Assembly: GCF_013868135.1 (NCBI RefSeq)
Contig: NZ_JACEMU010000004.1
Coordinates: 434,001-498,000 of the forward strand
Reading direction: 5' to 3'
Origin: Paracoccus sp. S1E-3
Lineage (GTDB): Bacteria > Pseudomonadota > Alphaproteobacteria > Rhodobacterales > Rhodobacteraceae
DNA length: 64,000 nt
Part shown: positions 12,846 to 21,050 of the stretch, piece by piece
Layout of the letters: every line of letters starts with the position of its first letter
Numbering within the stretch: the stretch's first letter is position 1
Notes under the pieces: generated by a model
What the model saw: only the letters and a program-made list of their open reading frames with translations
Database searches by the model: none
What the model was told of the DNA's origin: nothing
Made by a program: the position numbers and the translations under genes

Positions 12846-13046
12846 ATGCGCAAAGGATTGACCCCGTCCGACGGGATGCGGAGAGCTGCGTTCGCAACGC
12901 AGACGACATTGCGCCTGCCGTTATCGGCAGGCAACGAAGCGCGCGGCGCGCAGGGGAGCGGTTCGAAGGCTGAGGCGAGAGGTTTTTGCATCCTTCCAGC
13001 AATAAACGGTTTTCATTATTCGCACAACGAATGGATGCACCTGTGA
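12846..13046 (+). CDS. 66-codon leader ORF coupled to the CoA-transferase
   Basis: An ATG at 12846 is preceded by GGGAGGAGGACTG, the best ribosome-binding site in this intergenic region. The 66-codon frame ends in TGA at 13044-13046, which overlaps the GTG at 13043 of the CoA-transferase gene (GTGA). The peptide shows no recognisable domain. It could be a translated leader that couples or attenuates translation of the operon, or the remnant of a lost first gene. Operator C and a stable hairpin lie inside it. Coding status is inferred from the ribosome site and overlap only. Confidence 0.4.
   Translation: MRKGLTPSDGMRRAAFATQTTLRLPLSAGNEARGAQGSGSKAEARGFCILPAINGFHYSHNEWMHL
12913..12932 (+). promoter_or_regulatory. 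stable hairpin in the leader region
   Basis: GCCTGCCG and CGGCAGGC form a perfect 8-bp stem around a TTAT loop. No T-run follows, so it is not a standard terminator. It lies within the leader ORF, 110 nt before the CoA-transferase start. Confidence 0.45.
13015..13032. promoter_or_regulatory. operator C at the CoA-transferase start
   Basis: ATTATTCGC (13015-13023) is the exact reverse complement of the right arm GCGAATAAT of operator A. With CGAAT at 13028-13032 it forms an imperfect palindrome, ATTCG-N5-CGAAT. It sits about 20 nt before the GTG start, so binding would block transcription or lie in the leader. Confidence 0.5.
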
Positions 13047-14353
13047 AAGCGAACCAGACCCATCCCAAGGGACCGCTTGACGGCATCAGGGTCGTCGAAA
13101 TCGGCGTAGCGATGGCAGGGCCGTTCTGCGCCATGCTGCTGGGCGATTACGGCGCCGACGTGGTAAAGATCGAGCGCCCCGGTTCGGGTGATGACAGCCG
13201 CGACTGGCCGCCCTTCTTCGACGGCGCGCTGGGCTATTACTACGCCGCGGCCAATCGCAACAAGCGCTGCGTCGCGCTGGATCTGAAATCACCCGAGGGC
13301 GTTGCCGCCGCGAACCGGCTGATCGATCAGGCCGACGTGCTGGTGCACAATTTCAGGACGGGTGTCCTCGACCGCCTCGGTCTTGGTTATGATGTTCTGT
13401 CGGAACGCAACCCGCGCCTGATCTATTGCGCCATCAGCGGCTTCGGCGCCAGCGGCCCGCTGCGCGAACGCCCGGCGAACGACCTTTTCATGCAGGCCTA
13501 TTCCGGTGGCATGAGCATAACCGGCGAGCCGGGCCGCGCACCCGCCAAGATGGGCATGTCGGTCGCCGATATTGCCGCCGGCATGTTTGCGGCCATGGGC
13601 ACGCTTATGGCCCTGCGCGTCCGCGACATGACCGGCAAGGGCCAGCGCGTCGATACCTCGCTGCTCGAGGGGCAGGTGTCGATGCTGTCGCATTTCATCA
13701 CCCGGTATTTCGCCGGCGGCGAGACACCGGGGCCAAGCGGCAGCGGCTCGCTCGGCTCGCCGATCTATCGTGCCTATCAATGCGCCGACCATTGGATCGT
13801 GATCTCGGCCTTCAACCAACGCATGTGGCAGGGGCTTTGCCGGGCGCTGGAGCGGATCGAGTGGCAGAACGACCCCCGCTTTCACGATGCCGACCAGCGC
13901 TATGCCAATATCGACGAGCTGGCCGGGATGATCGCGGAGGTGATGAAACAGCGCCCCCTTGCCGAATGGCAGGCCCGGTTCGAGGAGCAGGGCGTGCCCA
14001 GTTCGCCGGTGAACCGGGTTGATCGCGTGGTGACCGACGAACAGGTGCTGGCCCGCGACATGATCCAAGAAATCGCGCTGGATGGCCTGTCGCCGCTGCG
14101 CATGGCGGGATTGCCGATCAAGTTTGGCGCAACGCCCGGCGATGTGCGCCTGCCGCCGCCGCGCCTTGGCCAGCACACGGCCGAAGTTCTGGCGGAAGCC
14201 GGCCTCGGCCCGGACGAAATCGCGCGGCTGGCTGCGGCCGGAATTGCGGGTCTCGACACGGGCTGGAGGCCCTATGCCGCCGCGCCGGACAAGGCGGCGC
14301 CAGATGGTGCCACCCAGGAAAACGTCAAGCAGACACAGAAAAGGAACGGCTGA
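13043..14353 (+). CDS. type III CoA-transferase (CaiB/BaiF family)
   Basis: A 436-residue family III CoA-transferase, which moves CoA between carboxylic acids through an aspartyl-CoA intermediate. Seen are GIRVVEIGVAMAGPFCAMLLGDYGADVVKIE near the N-terminus, VHNFRTGVLDRLGL and GFGASGPLRERPANDLFMQA, all typical of formyl-, carnitine- and itaconate-type transferases. The GTG start at 13043 overlaps the leader ORF stop; an ATG at 13031 and a TTG at 12986 are in-frame alternatives without a good ribosome site. It is the first enzyme of an operon with the MaoC pair, the lyase and an acyl-CoA dehydrogenase. It probably activates the imported acid. Confidence 0.88.
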   Translation: MKANQTHPKGPLDGIRVVEIGVAMAGPFCAMLLGDYGADVVKIERPGSGDDSRDWPPFFDGALGYYYAAANRNKRCVALDLKSPEGVAAANRLIDQADVLVHNFRTGVLDRLGLGYDVLSERNPRLIYCAISGFGASGPLRERPANDLFMQAYSGGMSITGEPGRAPAKMGMSVADIAAGMFAAMGTLMALRVRDMTGKGQRVDTSLLEGQVSMLSHFITRYFAGGETPGPSGSGSLGSPIYRAYQCADHWIVISAFNQRMWQGLCRALERIEWQNDPRFHDADQRYANIDELAGMIAEVMKQRPLAEWQARFEEQGVPSSPVNRVDRVVTDEQVLARDMIQEIALDGLSPLRMAGLPIKFGATPGDVRLPPPRLGQHTAEVLAEAGLGPDEIARLAAAGIAGLDTGWRPYAAAPDKAAPDGATQENVKQTQKRNG

Positions 14354-14877
14354 TGTCGCTTATGACCGAAGAACTGAAAAGTTACATAGGGCGCGAAACC
14401 GGGCGCTCCGCAGCCGTCGATACGGTCGAGACCGGGGCGGTCCGCCGCTATGCGCAGGCGATCATGGACCCCGATCCCGCCTATATGGACAATGAAAACG
14501 TCCGCTTCGGCGGTGCCGCCGCCCCGCCGCTTTACCCGGCCTTCATGTTCCGGCTGCCCTTCGGTTCACCCGATTATCTGACCGAGCGGGGCGAGGATCC
14601 CGATTTCGACGGGCTGGTCACGGCGGTCAGTTCGGGCCTGCCGGAACTGCCGCTGCCGGGCTTCGCGCTGCTGAACGGCGGGGCCGAGATCGAGTTGTTC
14701 CGCTATGCCCGGCATGGCGAAAAGGTGTTCCAGAAGTCCCGCTATGCCGACATCCGCGAGCGCGAGTCGAAATCCGGTCCGATGCTGCTGGTGCTGGTCG
14801 AAACAGTTTATGAAACCGAGGCGGGCGAGCCGCTGATGAGAGTCGTCAAGACCCTGCTTCGCCGGAGAGCCGCATGA
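14353..14877 (+). CDS. MaoC-type dehydratase subunit, FAS1-like N-terminal hotdog
   Basis: A 174-residue hotdog-fold protein with the pattern of MaoC dehydratase N-domains: YIGRETGRSAAVDTVETGAVRRYAQAIMDPDP at the start, PPLYPAFMFR, then LNGGAEIELFRYARHGEKV. It lacks the catalytic Asp-His motif seen in the next gene, so it is probably the structural half of a two-subunit hydratase acting on a 2-enoyl-CoA. Its ATG shares a base with the preceding stop, and its end overlaps the next gene by four bases, giving tight translational coupling. Confidence 0.75.
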   Translation: MSLMTEELKSYIGRETGRSAAVDTVETGAVRRYAQAIMDPDPAYMDNENVRFGGAAAPPLYPAFMFRLPFGSPDYLTERGEDPDFDGLVTAVSSGLPELPLPGFALLNGGAEIELFRYARHGEKVFQKSRYADIRERESKSGPMLLVLVETVYETEAGEPLMRVVKTLLRRRAA

Positions 14878-15368
14878 TGGATCGTCATACCGAAGTCCGA
14901 CGCCGCGTGTTCGAGGAGGTCTCGATCGGGGACGAACTGCCGCAGCTGGTCAAGGGGCCACTGACCACCGCCCATCTGATGCGCTGGTCGGCAGCGATGG
15001 AGAACTGGCACAAGATCCATTACGATCTGCCCTTCGCGCAAGGTCACGACAAGCTGCCCGGTCTGTTGGTCAACGGATCGCTGAAGCAGCAATTCGCGGC
15101 GCAGTATTTCAAGGATTGGGCCGGACCGGATGGCTGGGTCTGGAAGATCGGCTTTCAGTTCCGCGCCATGAATCTTGCGGGCGAAACGCTGACTCTCTGG
15201 GCGCGCGTCACCGATGTCGAGCCGCTTGAACCCTATGGGCTGGTGCGTCTCGATTTCGGAATCAGAAACGACGAGCAGAAGGAATCGACGCCCGGCACCG
15301 CGACCGTTGCGCTGCCCTATCGCGACGGGCCGGCCGTGCCCTACCCGTTCCAGCCGCCCGTCGCCTGA
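14874..15368 (+). CDS. MaoC-type dehydratase, catalytic hotdog subunit
   Basis: A 164-residue hotdog protein carrying the hydratase-2 type segment ENWHKIHYDLPFAQ, in which the His/Asp residues activate water, followed by GLLVNGSLKQQF. With the preceding subunit it should hydrate a branched 2-enoyl-CoA to the (R)-3-hydroxyacyl-CoA, as in heteromeric MaoC enzymes (mesaconyl- or itaconyl-CoA hydratases, or the ChsH1-ChsH2 type). It overlaps the upstream gene by four bases. The real substrate cannot be decided from sequence. Confidence 0.75.
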   Translation: MMDRHTEVRRRVFEEVSIGDELPQLVKGPLTTAHLMRWSAAMENWHKIHYDLPFAQGHDKLPGLLVNGSLKQQFAAQYFKDWAGPDGWVWKIGFQFRAMNLAGETLTLWARVTDVEPLEPYGLVRLDFGIRNDEQKESTPGTATVALPYRDGPAVPYPFQPPVA

Positions 15369-15416
15369 GCCATTTGCCAAATATGGGGACCGGCTTCATC
15401 GGCCGGCGAGAGACCA

Positions 15417-16364
15417 ATGACCGATATTCCGAAATTCGTGAAAATCAATGAGGAAGGTCCGCGCGAGGGCTTTCAGATCGAGAAAGGGACGATTCCGACC
15501 GCGCGCAAGATCGAATTGATCGACGCGCTGTCGGATACAGGGCTTCAGCAGATCCAGACTGTGTCCTTCGTCAATCCCGCGCGCGTCCCCGGCATGGCCG
15601 ACGCCGCCGAGGTCGTCGAGGGGTTCACACCGCGCGAGGGTGTTCGTTACACCGCGCTATGGCTGAATGAAAAAGGGCTGCGCCGGGCACTGGCCAACCC
15701 GAAACTGTTCATCCGCGGCTCGATCTCGCTGACCGCTTCGGAGCAGTTCCTGCTGAAGAACCAGCAGCGGACGGTGGCCGAGAATATCGCCGCGCAGGCG
15801 GGGATGATCGCGCTGTTCAAGGAAAATGGCGTGACCATCGACCGGGGCAGCGTGATGGCGGCCTTCGGCTGCAATTATCAGGGCGAAGTGCCGGTCGGGA
15901 CGGTCATGGATCAGATGCGGGCAATCATGGATCTGGCGGCCGAACATGACCTGCCGATCCGCACCATCTCATTGGCCGACACGATGGGTTGGGCGGTTCC
16001 CGAACGCATCCTGCGCGTCGTCGGAGCCGTCCGCGAGGCCTATCCCGAAGTCGAAATCGCGCTGCATCTGCACGACACGCGCGGGATGGGGATCGCAAAT
16101 GCCTATGCCGGGCTGGAAATGGGCGTTGCGACCTTCGACGCTGCCGTGGGCGGCCTTGGCGGCTGTCCCTTCGCCGCGAATGCGGGCGCAGCGGGGAATG
16201 TCTGCACCGAGGATCTGGTCTTCATGCTGCACGAGATGGGCATCGAGACCGGCATCGATCTGGAACGGCTGATCGAGGTCGGCCGGCTGGCCGAGGACAT
16301 CGTCGGCCACCCGCTGCCCGGTTCTGTCAAGGTCGGCGGCAGCCTGAGCGCCATGCGGCACTGA
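15417..16364 (+). CDS. HMG-CoA lyase-family carbon-carbon lyase
   Basis: A 315-residue TIM-barrel lyase of the HMG-CoA lyase / DRE-TIM metallolyase group. It has the N-terminal GPREG (catalytic Arg), ALHLHDTRGMG with the metal-binding His-X-His, and AVGGLGGCPFAANAGAAGN with the loop cysteine near residue 248 that marks HMG-CoA lyases. It would cleave a 3-hydroxy-3-methyl-type acyl-CoA, such as HMG-CoA or citramalyl-CoA, into acetyl-CoA and a keto acid. Coming right after a MaoC hydratase pair, it suggests hydration followed by aldol cleavage. It is a little longer than the minimal family length. Confidence 0.82.
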   Translation: MTDIPKFVKINEEGPREGFQIEKGTIPTARKIELIDALSDTGLQQIQTVSFVNPARVPGMADAAEVVEGFTPREGVRYTALWLNEKGLRRALANPKLFIRGSISLTASEQFLLKNQQRTVAENIAAQAGMIALFKENGVTIDRGSVMAAFGCNYQGEVPVGTVMDQMRAIMDLAAEHDLPIRTISLADTMGWAVPERILRVVGAVREAYPEVEIALHLHDTRGMGIANAYAGLEMGVATFDAAVGGLGGCPFAANAGAAGNVCTEDLVFMLHEMGIETGIDLERLIEVGRLAEDIVGHPLPGSVKVGGSLSAMRH

Positions 16365-16395
16365 CATCACATTTTCCGACATCCGAGGATCAACC

Positions 16396-17607
16396 ATGAA
16401 CGCGATGACCGATAACGAACCCGCCTTCCAGCTCAGCCCCGACGTTCAGGCCATCTGCGAGACCGCGCGCCGCATCGTCCGCGATGAATTGCTGCCGCTG
16501 GAGCCGCAATATCTGGCCTCCGACAAGCACGCCTACGGGATCAAGGAGACCGTCAATCTGAAGGCCGTCTTTGGCAAGGAGGTCGTGGATCGGCTGACGA
16601 AAATTTCGAAGGATACCGGCCTCTGGGGCCTGATGGTACATGAGGAATATGGCGGCGCCGGACTTTCGATGCTGGCGCAATGCGCGATCCTCGAGGAGTT
16701 CAACTATACGCCGGTGCCGTTCCCCTTCGCCAGCGTTCCGAACATTCTCTATGCCTGCAAGGGCGATCAGGTCGACCGTTACCTGCGCCCGGTGATGGAG
16801 GGCGACAAGACCACTTCTTTCGCCCAGACAGAGCCGAATGCCGGTTCCGACCCCGGCGGGATGATGCAGACCCGCGCCGTCAGGGACGGCAATGAATGGG
16901 TCATCAACGGCACCAAGATGTGGATCTCGATGGCGGCGGAATCCGACATCATCATGGTGCAGGCCGTCACCGATCCCGACAAGCGCCAGCGCGGCGGCAT
17001 CACCATGTTTCTTGTCGATCGCAACAATCCGGGCGTCTCGATCGACACCAAGGGCATCCCGACATGGCTCGGCCCGAAACCTTCGCAATATATCGTCAAC
17101 TTCAACGATTGCAGGGTGCCGGAAGATGCGGTTCTGGGCGAGGTCGGCAGCGGCTTTTCGCTGGGTCAGAAATGGCTGACCATCCATGACCGCCTGCTGC
17201 GCGGGCCCTATGCGCTGGGCAAGATGCAGCGCGCGCTTGATATGTCGGTCGAGTGGTCGAAGCAGCGCGTGACCTTCGGCAAGCCGATCTCGACCCGTCA
17301 GGCGATCCAGTGGAAGCTTGCCGACATCTATATCGACATCGAGGCGCTGCGCGCGCTGACCTACACGATCGCTGCGCGCGCCGATGCAGGCGAGGATGTG
17401 CGCACCGAGGCGGCGCTGGTCAAGCTGGTCTCGACCGAATGGGGCGCGCGCTGCCTCGATCACGCGATCCAGATTCACGGCGCGATGGGCGAGGCGCTCG
17501 AACTGCCGCTGACCCTGTTCTACCGCTATCTGCGCCATGCGCAGATCGGCGGCGGCACCAGCGAAATCCAGCGGATGCTGATCGCCCGCAAACTTCTGGC
17601 TGACTGA
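16396..17607 (+). CDS. acyl-CoA dehydrogenase
   Basis: A 403-residue FAD enzyme that forms a 2,3-trans-enoyl-CoA. Family signatures include SFAQTEPNAGSDPGGM (FAD/substrate loop), WVINGTKMWIS, the helix RVTFGKPISTRQAIQWKLAD and the C-terminal IGGGTSEIQRMLIARKLL. It is the last gene of the first operon. An AT-rich operator-bearing gap of about 120 nt separates it from the MmgE/PrpD gene. Electrons would go to ETF, which is not encoded here. Confidence 0.9.
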   Translation: MNAMTDNEPAFQLSPDVQAICETARRIVRDELLPLEPQYLASDKHAYGIKETVNLKAVFGKEVVDRLTKISKDTGLWGLMVHEEYGGAGLSMLAQCAILEEFNYTPVPFPFASVPNILYACKGDQVDRYLRPVMEGDKTTSFAQTEPNAGSDPGGMMQTRAVRDGNEWVINGTKMWISMAAESDIIMVQAVTDPDKRQRGGITMFLVDRNNPGVSIDTKGIPTWLGPKPSQYIVNFNDCRVPEDAVLGEVGSGFSLGQKWLTIHDRLLRGPYALGKMQRALDMSVEWSKQRVTFGKPISTRQAIQWKLADIYIDIEALRALTYTIAARADAGEDVRTEAALVKLVSTEWGARCLDHAIQIHGAMGEALELPLTLFYRYLRHAQIGGGTSEIQRMLIARKLLAD

Positions 17608-17677
17608 GGACGGGAAGCCTCACGAAGACGTCATAGGGTTTACAGACTAAGTGGGATTCTCTATTATAAATAATAAT

Positions 17678-17695
17678 ATCGCATAGCGAATAATA
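17678..17695. promoter_or_regulatory. operator B upstream of the MmgE/PrpD-TRAP operon
   Basis: CGCATAGCGAATAATA (17680-17695) is identical to the right half of operator A. The left arm is ATATCGC, so the site is an imperfect palindrome centred near 17684, 43 nt before the GTG start at 17727. An AT-rich run (17660-17680) flanks it in otherwise GC-rich DNA. Confidence 0.7.
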
Positions 17696-17726
17696 CCAAG
17701 CTTGCGATCCTGGGAGGGAAACGACA

Positions 17727-19097
17727 GTGCCTGCACCTCTGACACAGAGCCTTGCCGGTTTTGCGACCAGCATCCACGACCTCGCGATCCCGAATGACGT
17801 GGCGCGATGGGTCAAAACCGGCTTCGTCGACTCGGTTGGTACCATGGTCGCGGGCAGTGATGAGGCGGTGGTCGGCCACCTGATCGCAACTCTGGGAAGC
17901 AGCGCACCCGAGGCGGATTTGCTTGTCGGTCGAGGGCGGGCCTCTGCGCTGAATGCGGCGTTCATCAATGGAACCGCGGCGCATGCACTTGACTATGACG
18001 ACGTCGCATTGCGCGGGCATCCCTCGACCGTGCTCGTTCCTGCGCTGCTGGCCGAAGGGGAGGTTCTGGCGTCCAGCGGGGCCGACATTCTGGCAGCATA
18101 TCTTGTCGGCTATGAAGTCTGGGGCGAACTGGTCTTCCGCGAAAGCGGGCATCACCACATCAAGGGCTGGCATCCCACGGCAGTATTCGGCGCGATAGCG
18201 GCGGCGGCGGCCGTCGCATCGCTGCACCGGCTGGACGCGGCGCGGGCGGGCCATGCGATCGCCATCGGCGCATCGCAGGCCGGGGGGCTGATGGCGAATT
18301 TCGGGTCGATGACCAAGCCGTTCCATGCCGGACGCAGTGCGAGCGCGGGAATACTTGCTGCGAGGCTGGCCAAATCCGGTATGACCGGATCGCCGGACGC
18401 GATCGAGCATTCGCAGGGTTTTCTGCGCGCGCTTTCACCAGCGGGCGAGTTGGACCTCGACAGATCCGCCGACCAGTTGGGTGAGCGCTGGCGGATCGCG
18501 GAACTGGGCCTGAGCATCAAGAAATACCCGGTATGTTACTGCGCCCATCGCGCCGTCGACGGTTTGCTGGACCTGCTTCAGCGCAACCCGGTCCGGCCCG
18601 ACATGGTCCAGGAAATCGAGGTTTCGATTGGAAAGACCCACGCAACGATCCTGCGCAACGCCGCGCCACAGACGGGTCTCGAAGCGAAATTTTCAATCCA
18701 GTCGGCGCTGGCATCCGTCATTGTTGCCGGCAAGCTCGGGCTGGACCAGTTGCAGGACGATTTCGTCCGCCGACCCGATGTGCAGGCGCTGATGGCGCAG
18801 GTGAAGGTCATTCCTTTGCCCGACGATGATCCCGGCTGGCCCGGCGCGGCGCGGGCGGATCGGGTCAGGCTGCAGCTGACGGACGGAAGCGTTCTGGAGA
18901 CGCCAGACATCTTTCGCGCACGCGGCCACGTCGAAAACCCGCTGACAGAAGAGCAGATCTTCGCGAAATTCAGCGATTGTCTTGCCTTCGGACGAAGCAC
19001 GGCGGACCCGGTTCGGTTATTCGACCTGCTTTGGAACCTGGATTCCATGTCTGCCTCTGATCTGTTCGGTGCCCTGCAGCAAAGGGAAGCGGTATGA
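17727..19097 (+). CDS. MmgE/PrpD family protein
   Basis: A 456-residue member of the MmgE/PrpD family (2-methylcitrate dehydratase, cis-aconitate decarboxylase and relatives). Seen are the N-terminal VKTGFVDSVGTMVAGSDE, AHALDYDDVALRGHPSTV with the conserved Asp-Asp-His region, and KPFHAGRSASAG followed by KKYPVCYCAHRAVDG. The family dehydrates or decarboxylates tricarboxylates. GTG start with GGGAGGGAA upstream. It leads the operon that encodes a TRAP transporter, so the imported compound may be its substrate. It overlaps the next gene by four bases. Confidence 0.85.
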   Translation: MPAPLTQSLAGFATSIHDLAIPNDVARWVKTGFVDSVGTMVAGSDEAVVGHLIATLGSSAPEADLLVGRGRASALNAAFINGTAAHALDYDDVALRGHPSTVLVPALLAEGEVLASSGADILAAYLVGYEVWGELVFRESGHHHIKGWHPTAVFGAIAAAAAVASLHRLDAARAGHAIAIGASQAGGLMANFGSMTKPFHAGRSASAGILAARLAKSGMTGSPDAIEHSQGFLRALSPAGELDLDRSADQLGERWRIAELGLSIKKYPVCYCAHRAVDGLLDLLQRNPVRPDMVQEIEVSIGKTHATILRNAAPQTGLEAKFSIQSALASVIVAGKLGLDQLQDDFVRRPDVQALMAQVKVIPLPDDDPGWPGAARADRVRLQLTDGSVLETPDIFRARGHVENPLTEEQIFAKFSDCLAFGRSTADPVRLFDLLWNLDSMSASDLFGALQQREAV

Positions 19098-19636
19098 GCG
19101 TTGACGCCACCAACCCCGAAAAGGAACCCCTCGCGATTGTCGACCGCATCTTTGCATGGTGCGCGGGTGCGCTGCTGATCGTGATCGTTCTGCTGACGCT
19201 TGGCTCGGTCCTTGGCCGTTTCTTCTTCAATCGACCGGTGCCCGACAGCGACGGGCTAAGCGAAATGGCCTCTGCCATCGCGGTCTTCTTCGGGCTGGCC
19301 TATGTCCAACTGGTCAAGGGCCACATCGAGGTCACCATCCTGACCGACTGGCTACCCTTGCGCGGACGGCAGCTTCTGGACCTGCTGGGCCTTGTCCTGA
19401 TGACCTTCGGCTTCGGCCTCGTGGCTTGGGGGATGACGCAGGGTGCAATCGAATCCTACCGCTTCGGTGACGTCTATGTCGGCGAGTTCGACCTGCCTCT
19501 CTGGCCGGCGAGGTGGGCTTCGGCCTTAGGTCTTTGGCTGCTCGTCATGCGGCTCGTCATCGATATCGGCCTTGCCATCAGCAAGTTCGGCAAAAGCGAT
19601 ACGGTCAGGCCTATCAGCGACATCGCCGGAAACTGA
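19094..19636 (+). CDS. dctQ: TRAP transporter small permease (DctQ type)
   Basis: A 180-residue integral membrane protein with four hydrophobic segments: about 20-42 (AGALLIVIVLLTLGSVLG), 55-75, 93-113 and 135-157. It has the DctQ pattern F.NRPVPDSDGLSEM after the first segment. It pairs with the large permease at 21051 and the periplasmic binding protein at 19932 to import an organic acid using the ion gradient. Its start overlaps the MmgE/PrpD stop. Confidence 0.85.
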   Translation: MSVDATNPEKEPLAIVDRIFAWCAGALLIVIVLLTLGSVLGRFFFNRPVPDSDGLSEMASAIAVFFGLAYVQLVKGHIEVTILTDWLPLRGRQLLDLLGLVLMTFGFGLVAWGMTQGAIESYRFGDVYVGEFDLPLWPARWASALGLWLLVMRLVIDIGLAISKFGKSDTVRPISDIAGN

Positions 19637-19646
19637 GAGCAATCGA

Positions 19647-19871
19647 TTGGAGCAACGCGACAAGATCATCAATTTGCTGAAGGCCGATCAATCCGGGTTC
19701 GGCGATGCTGCCATCGCGGAATTAAACCGGGTCGCTCTCGCTCCGCCGGGCCGGGCGGCAGAGGCAAGGCCAAGGCGGGCAAAGCCGCGTTGGCGCGAAA
19801 TCGGGCGCTGGAGGAGCCGCGCCACCGATAGCTGGACGATCGGTCCTCCCACCGAAGGTTTCGGGGGCTGA
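19647..19871 (+). CDS. possible 74-codon ORF between dctQ and dctP
   Basis: The 295-nt gap inside the TRAP operon contains a frame starting at TTG 19647 (GAGAG eight bases upstream) and ending at 19871. It begins LEQRDKIINLLKADQSGFG and then becomes Arg/Pro-rich. No family is recognised. It may be a small regulatory protein, a degraded gene, or non-coding spacer. Confidence 0.2.
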   Translation: MEQRDKIINLLKADQSGFGDAAIAELNRVALAPPGRAAEARPRRAKPRWREIGRWRSRATDSWTIGPPTEGFGG

Positions 19872-19931
19872 CCTGATCGACCGGCCAATGAAAGCCAAAG
19901 TCCAAAACAAAGACTGAGAGGGAGGAAACTC

Positions 19932-21011
19932 ATGTCGATACTGAAGTCTCTGACTGTCGCGATCTGCGGCTTTCTCGGGCTCGCGTCCACCGCGCCAGCT
20001 GCGATGGCGCAGGATGCACCCATTCTGATCCGTTATACCACGTCCCAGCCCCCCGGTAGCCCGACTTCGGCGCCCGTCGCCTGGTTCGGCGAGGAGCTGG
20101 AGAAGCGCACCAATGGTCGGGTCAAGGTCCAGTTCTTCTGGGGCGGCGCTCTGGTCAAAAGCCCCGACACGCTGAACGCCGTCGCCAACGGGCTGGTCGA
20201 GATGGGCAAGATCTACGCGCTCGATTTCAAGGGCCCCCTGCCCTTGTGGAACGTCGGCAACCAGGCCTTCACATCGTCGGACCCTTATGTCTCGATGATG
20301 ATCCAGCGCACGCTGCGGAAGGAATTCCCCGAATTCAACGCCGAGACTGACCGCGTGGGTGTGATCGTGCTGGGCGGTTTGTCGACCGGTGGCGCCGGTC
20401 TTCTGTCGACCAAGCCCATCACGAAACTGTCCGAATTGAAGGGAAGCAAGATCCGCTCGGTCGGGGCGCAGGCCGAAGCGCTGAAAGCGGTATCGGCGAT
20501 CCCGGTCAGCGTGCCCTTCGCCGAGGTATATGAGGCCTTCCAGCATGGCGTGATCGACACCTCTACCAATTACGAGAACTCGATCATTCCCTATCGTTAC
20601 AACGAGGTCGCCAACAACTTTACCTATGTTCCCCTCGGGCAGTCGGTACAGGGCGAGATCATCAACAAGGCCTTCTGGGAAAAGCTGCCCGACGACATCA
20701 AGACAGTCATTCAGGAAACCATGGATGACATGCATCTGAAATATATCCAGGACTACAACCTCAGCGCCCAAGAAATTCATCGCAAGCTGGCTGAAGGCGA
20801 CGGCACGCCGAAGGTGAACTTCCACGAATTCAGCGAGGAAGACATCGCGGAATGGAAGAGCATCTTTCCAGACCCCCTTGCTGCATGGGCCAAGGCCAAT
20901 GCGAAGCTGGGCGATACCGAGGCAATGGCCAAACGCTATCGCGAACTTGAGGAGCAACTCACGGCCGAGGTCGAGGCGAACGGCTATCCCAAGGACAAGT
21001 TCGGGGGCTAA
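19932..21011 (+). CDS. dctP: TRAP transporter substrate-binding protein (DctP type)
   Basis: A 359-residue periplasmic binding protein with a signal peptide cleaved after ALA-type MAQ near residue 27. The mature part has the family pattern: RYTTSQPPGSPTSAP, GRVKVQFFWGGAL, the GAPI-type region SELKGSKIRSVGAQ with the conserved Arg that binds the substrate carboxylate, and VPFAEVYEAFQHGVID. It delivers a carboxylate ligand to the DctQM permease. GGAGGAAA upstream of the ATG supports the start. Confidence 0.88.
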   Translation: MSILKSLTVAICGFLGLASTAPAAMAQDAPILIRYTTSQPPGSPTSAPVAWFGEELEKRTNGRVKVQFFWGGALVKSPDTLNAVANGLVEMGKIYALDFKGPLPLWNVGNQAFTSSDPYVSMMIQRTLRKEFPEFNAETDRVGVIVLGGLSTGGAGLLSTKPITKLSELKGSKIRSVGAQAEALKAVSAIPVSVPFAEVYEAFQHGVIDTSTNYENSIIPYRYNEVANNFTYVPLGQSVQGEIINKAFWEKLPDDIKTVIQETMDDMHLKYIQDYNLSAQEIHRKLAEGDGTPKVNFHEFSEEDIAEWKSIFPDPLAAWAKANAKLGDTEAMAKRYRELEEQLTAEVEANGYPKDKFGG

Positions 21012-21050
21012 GCCCGCTCGTTCCCACTATCTCACAAAGGAAGATTCGCG

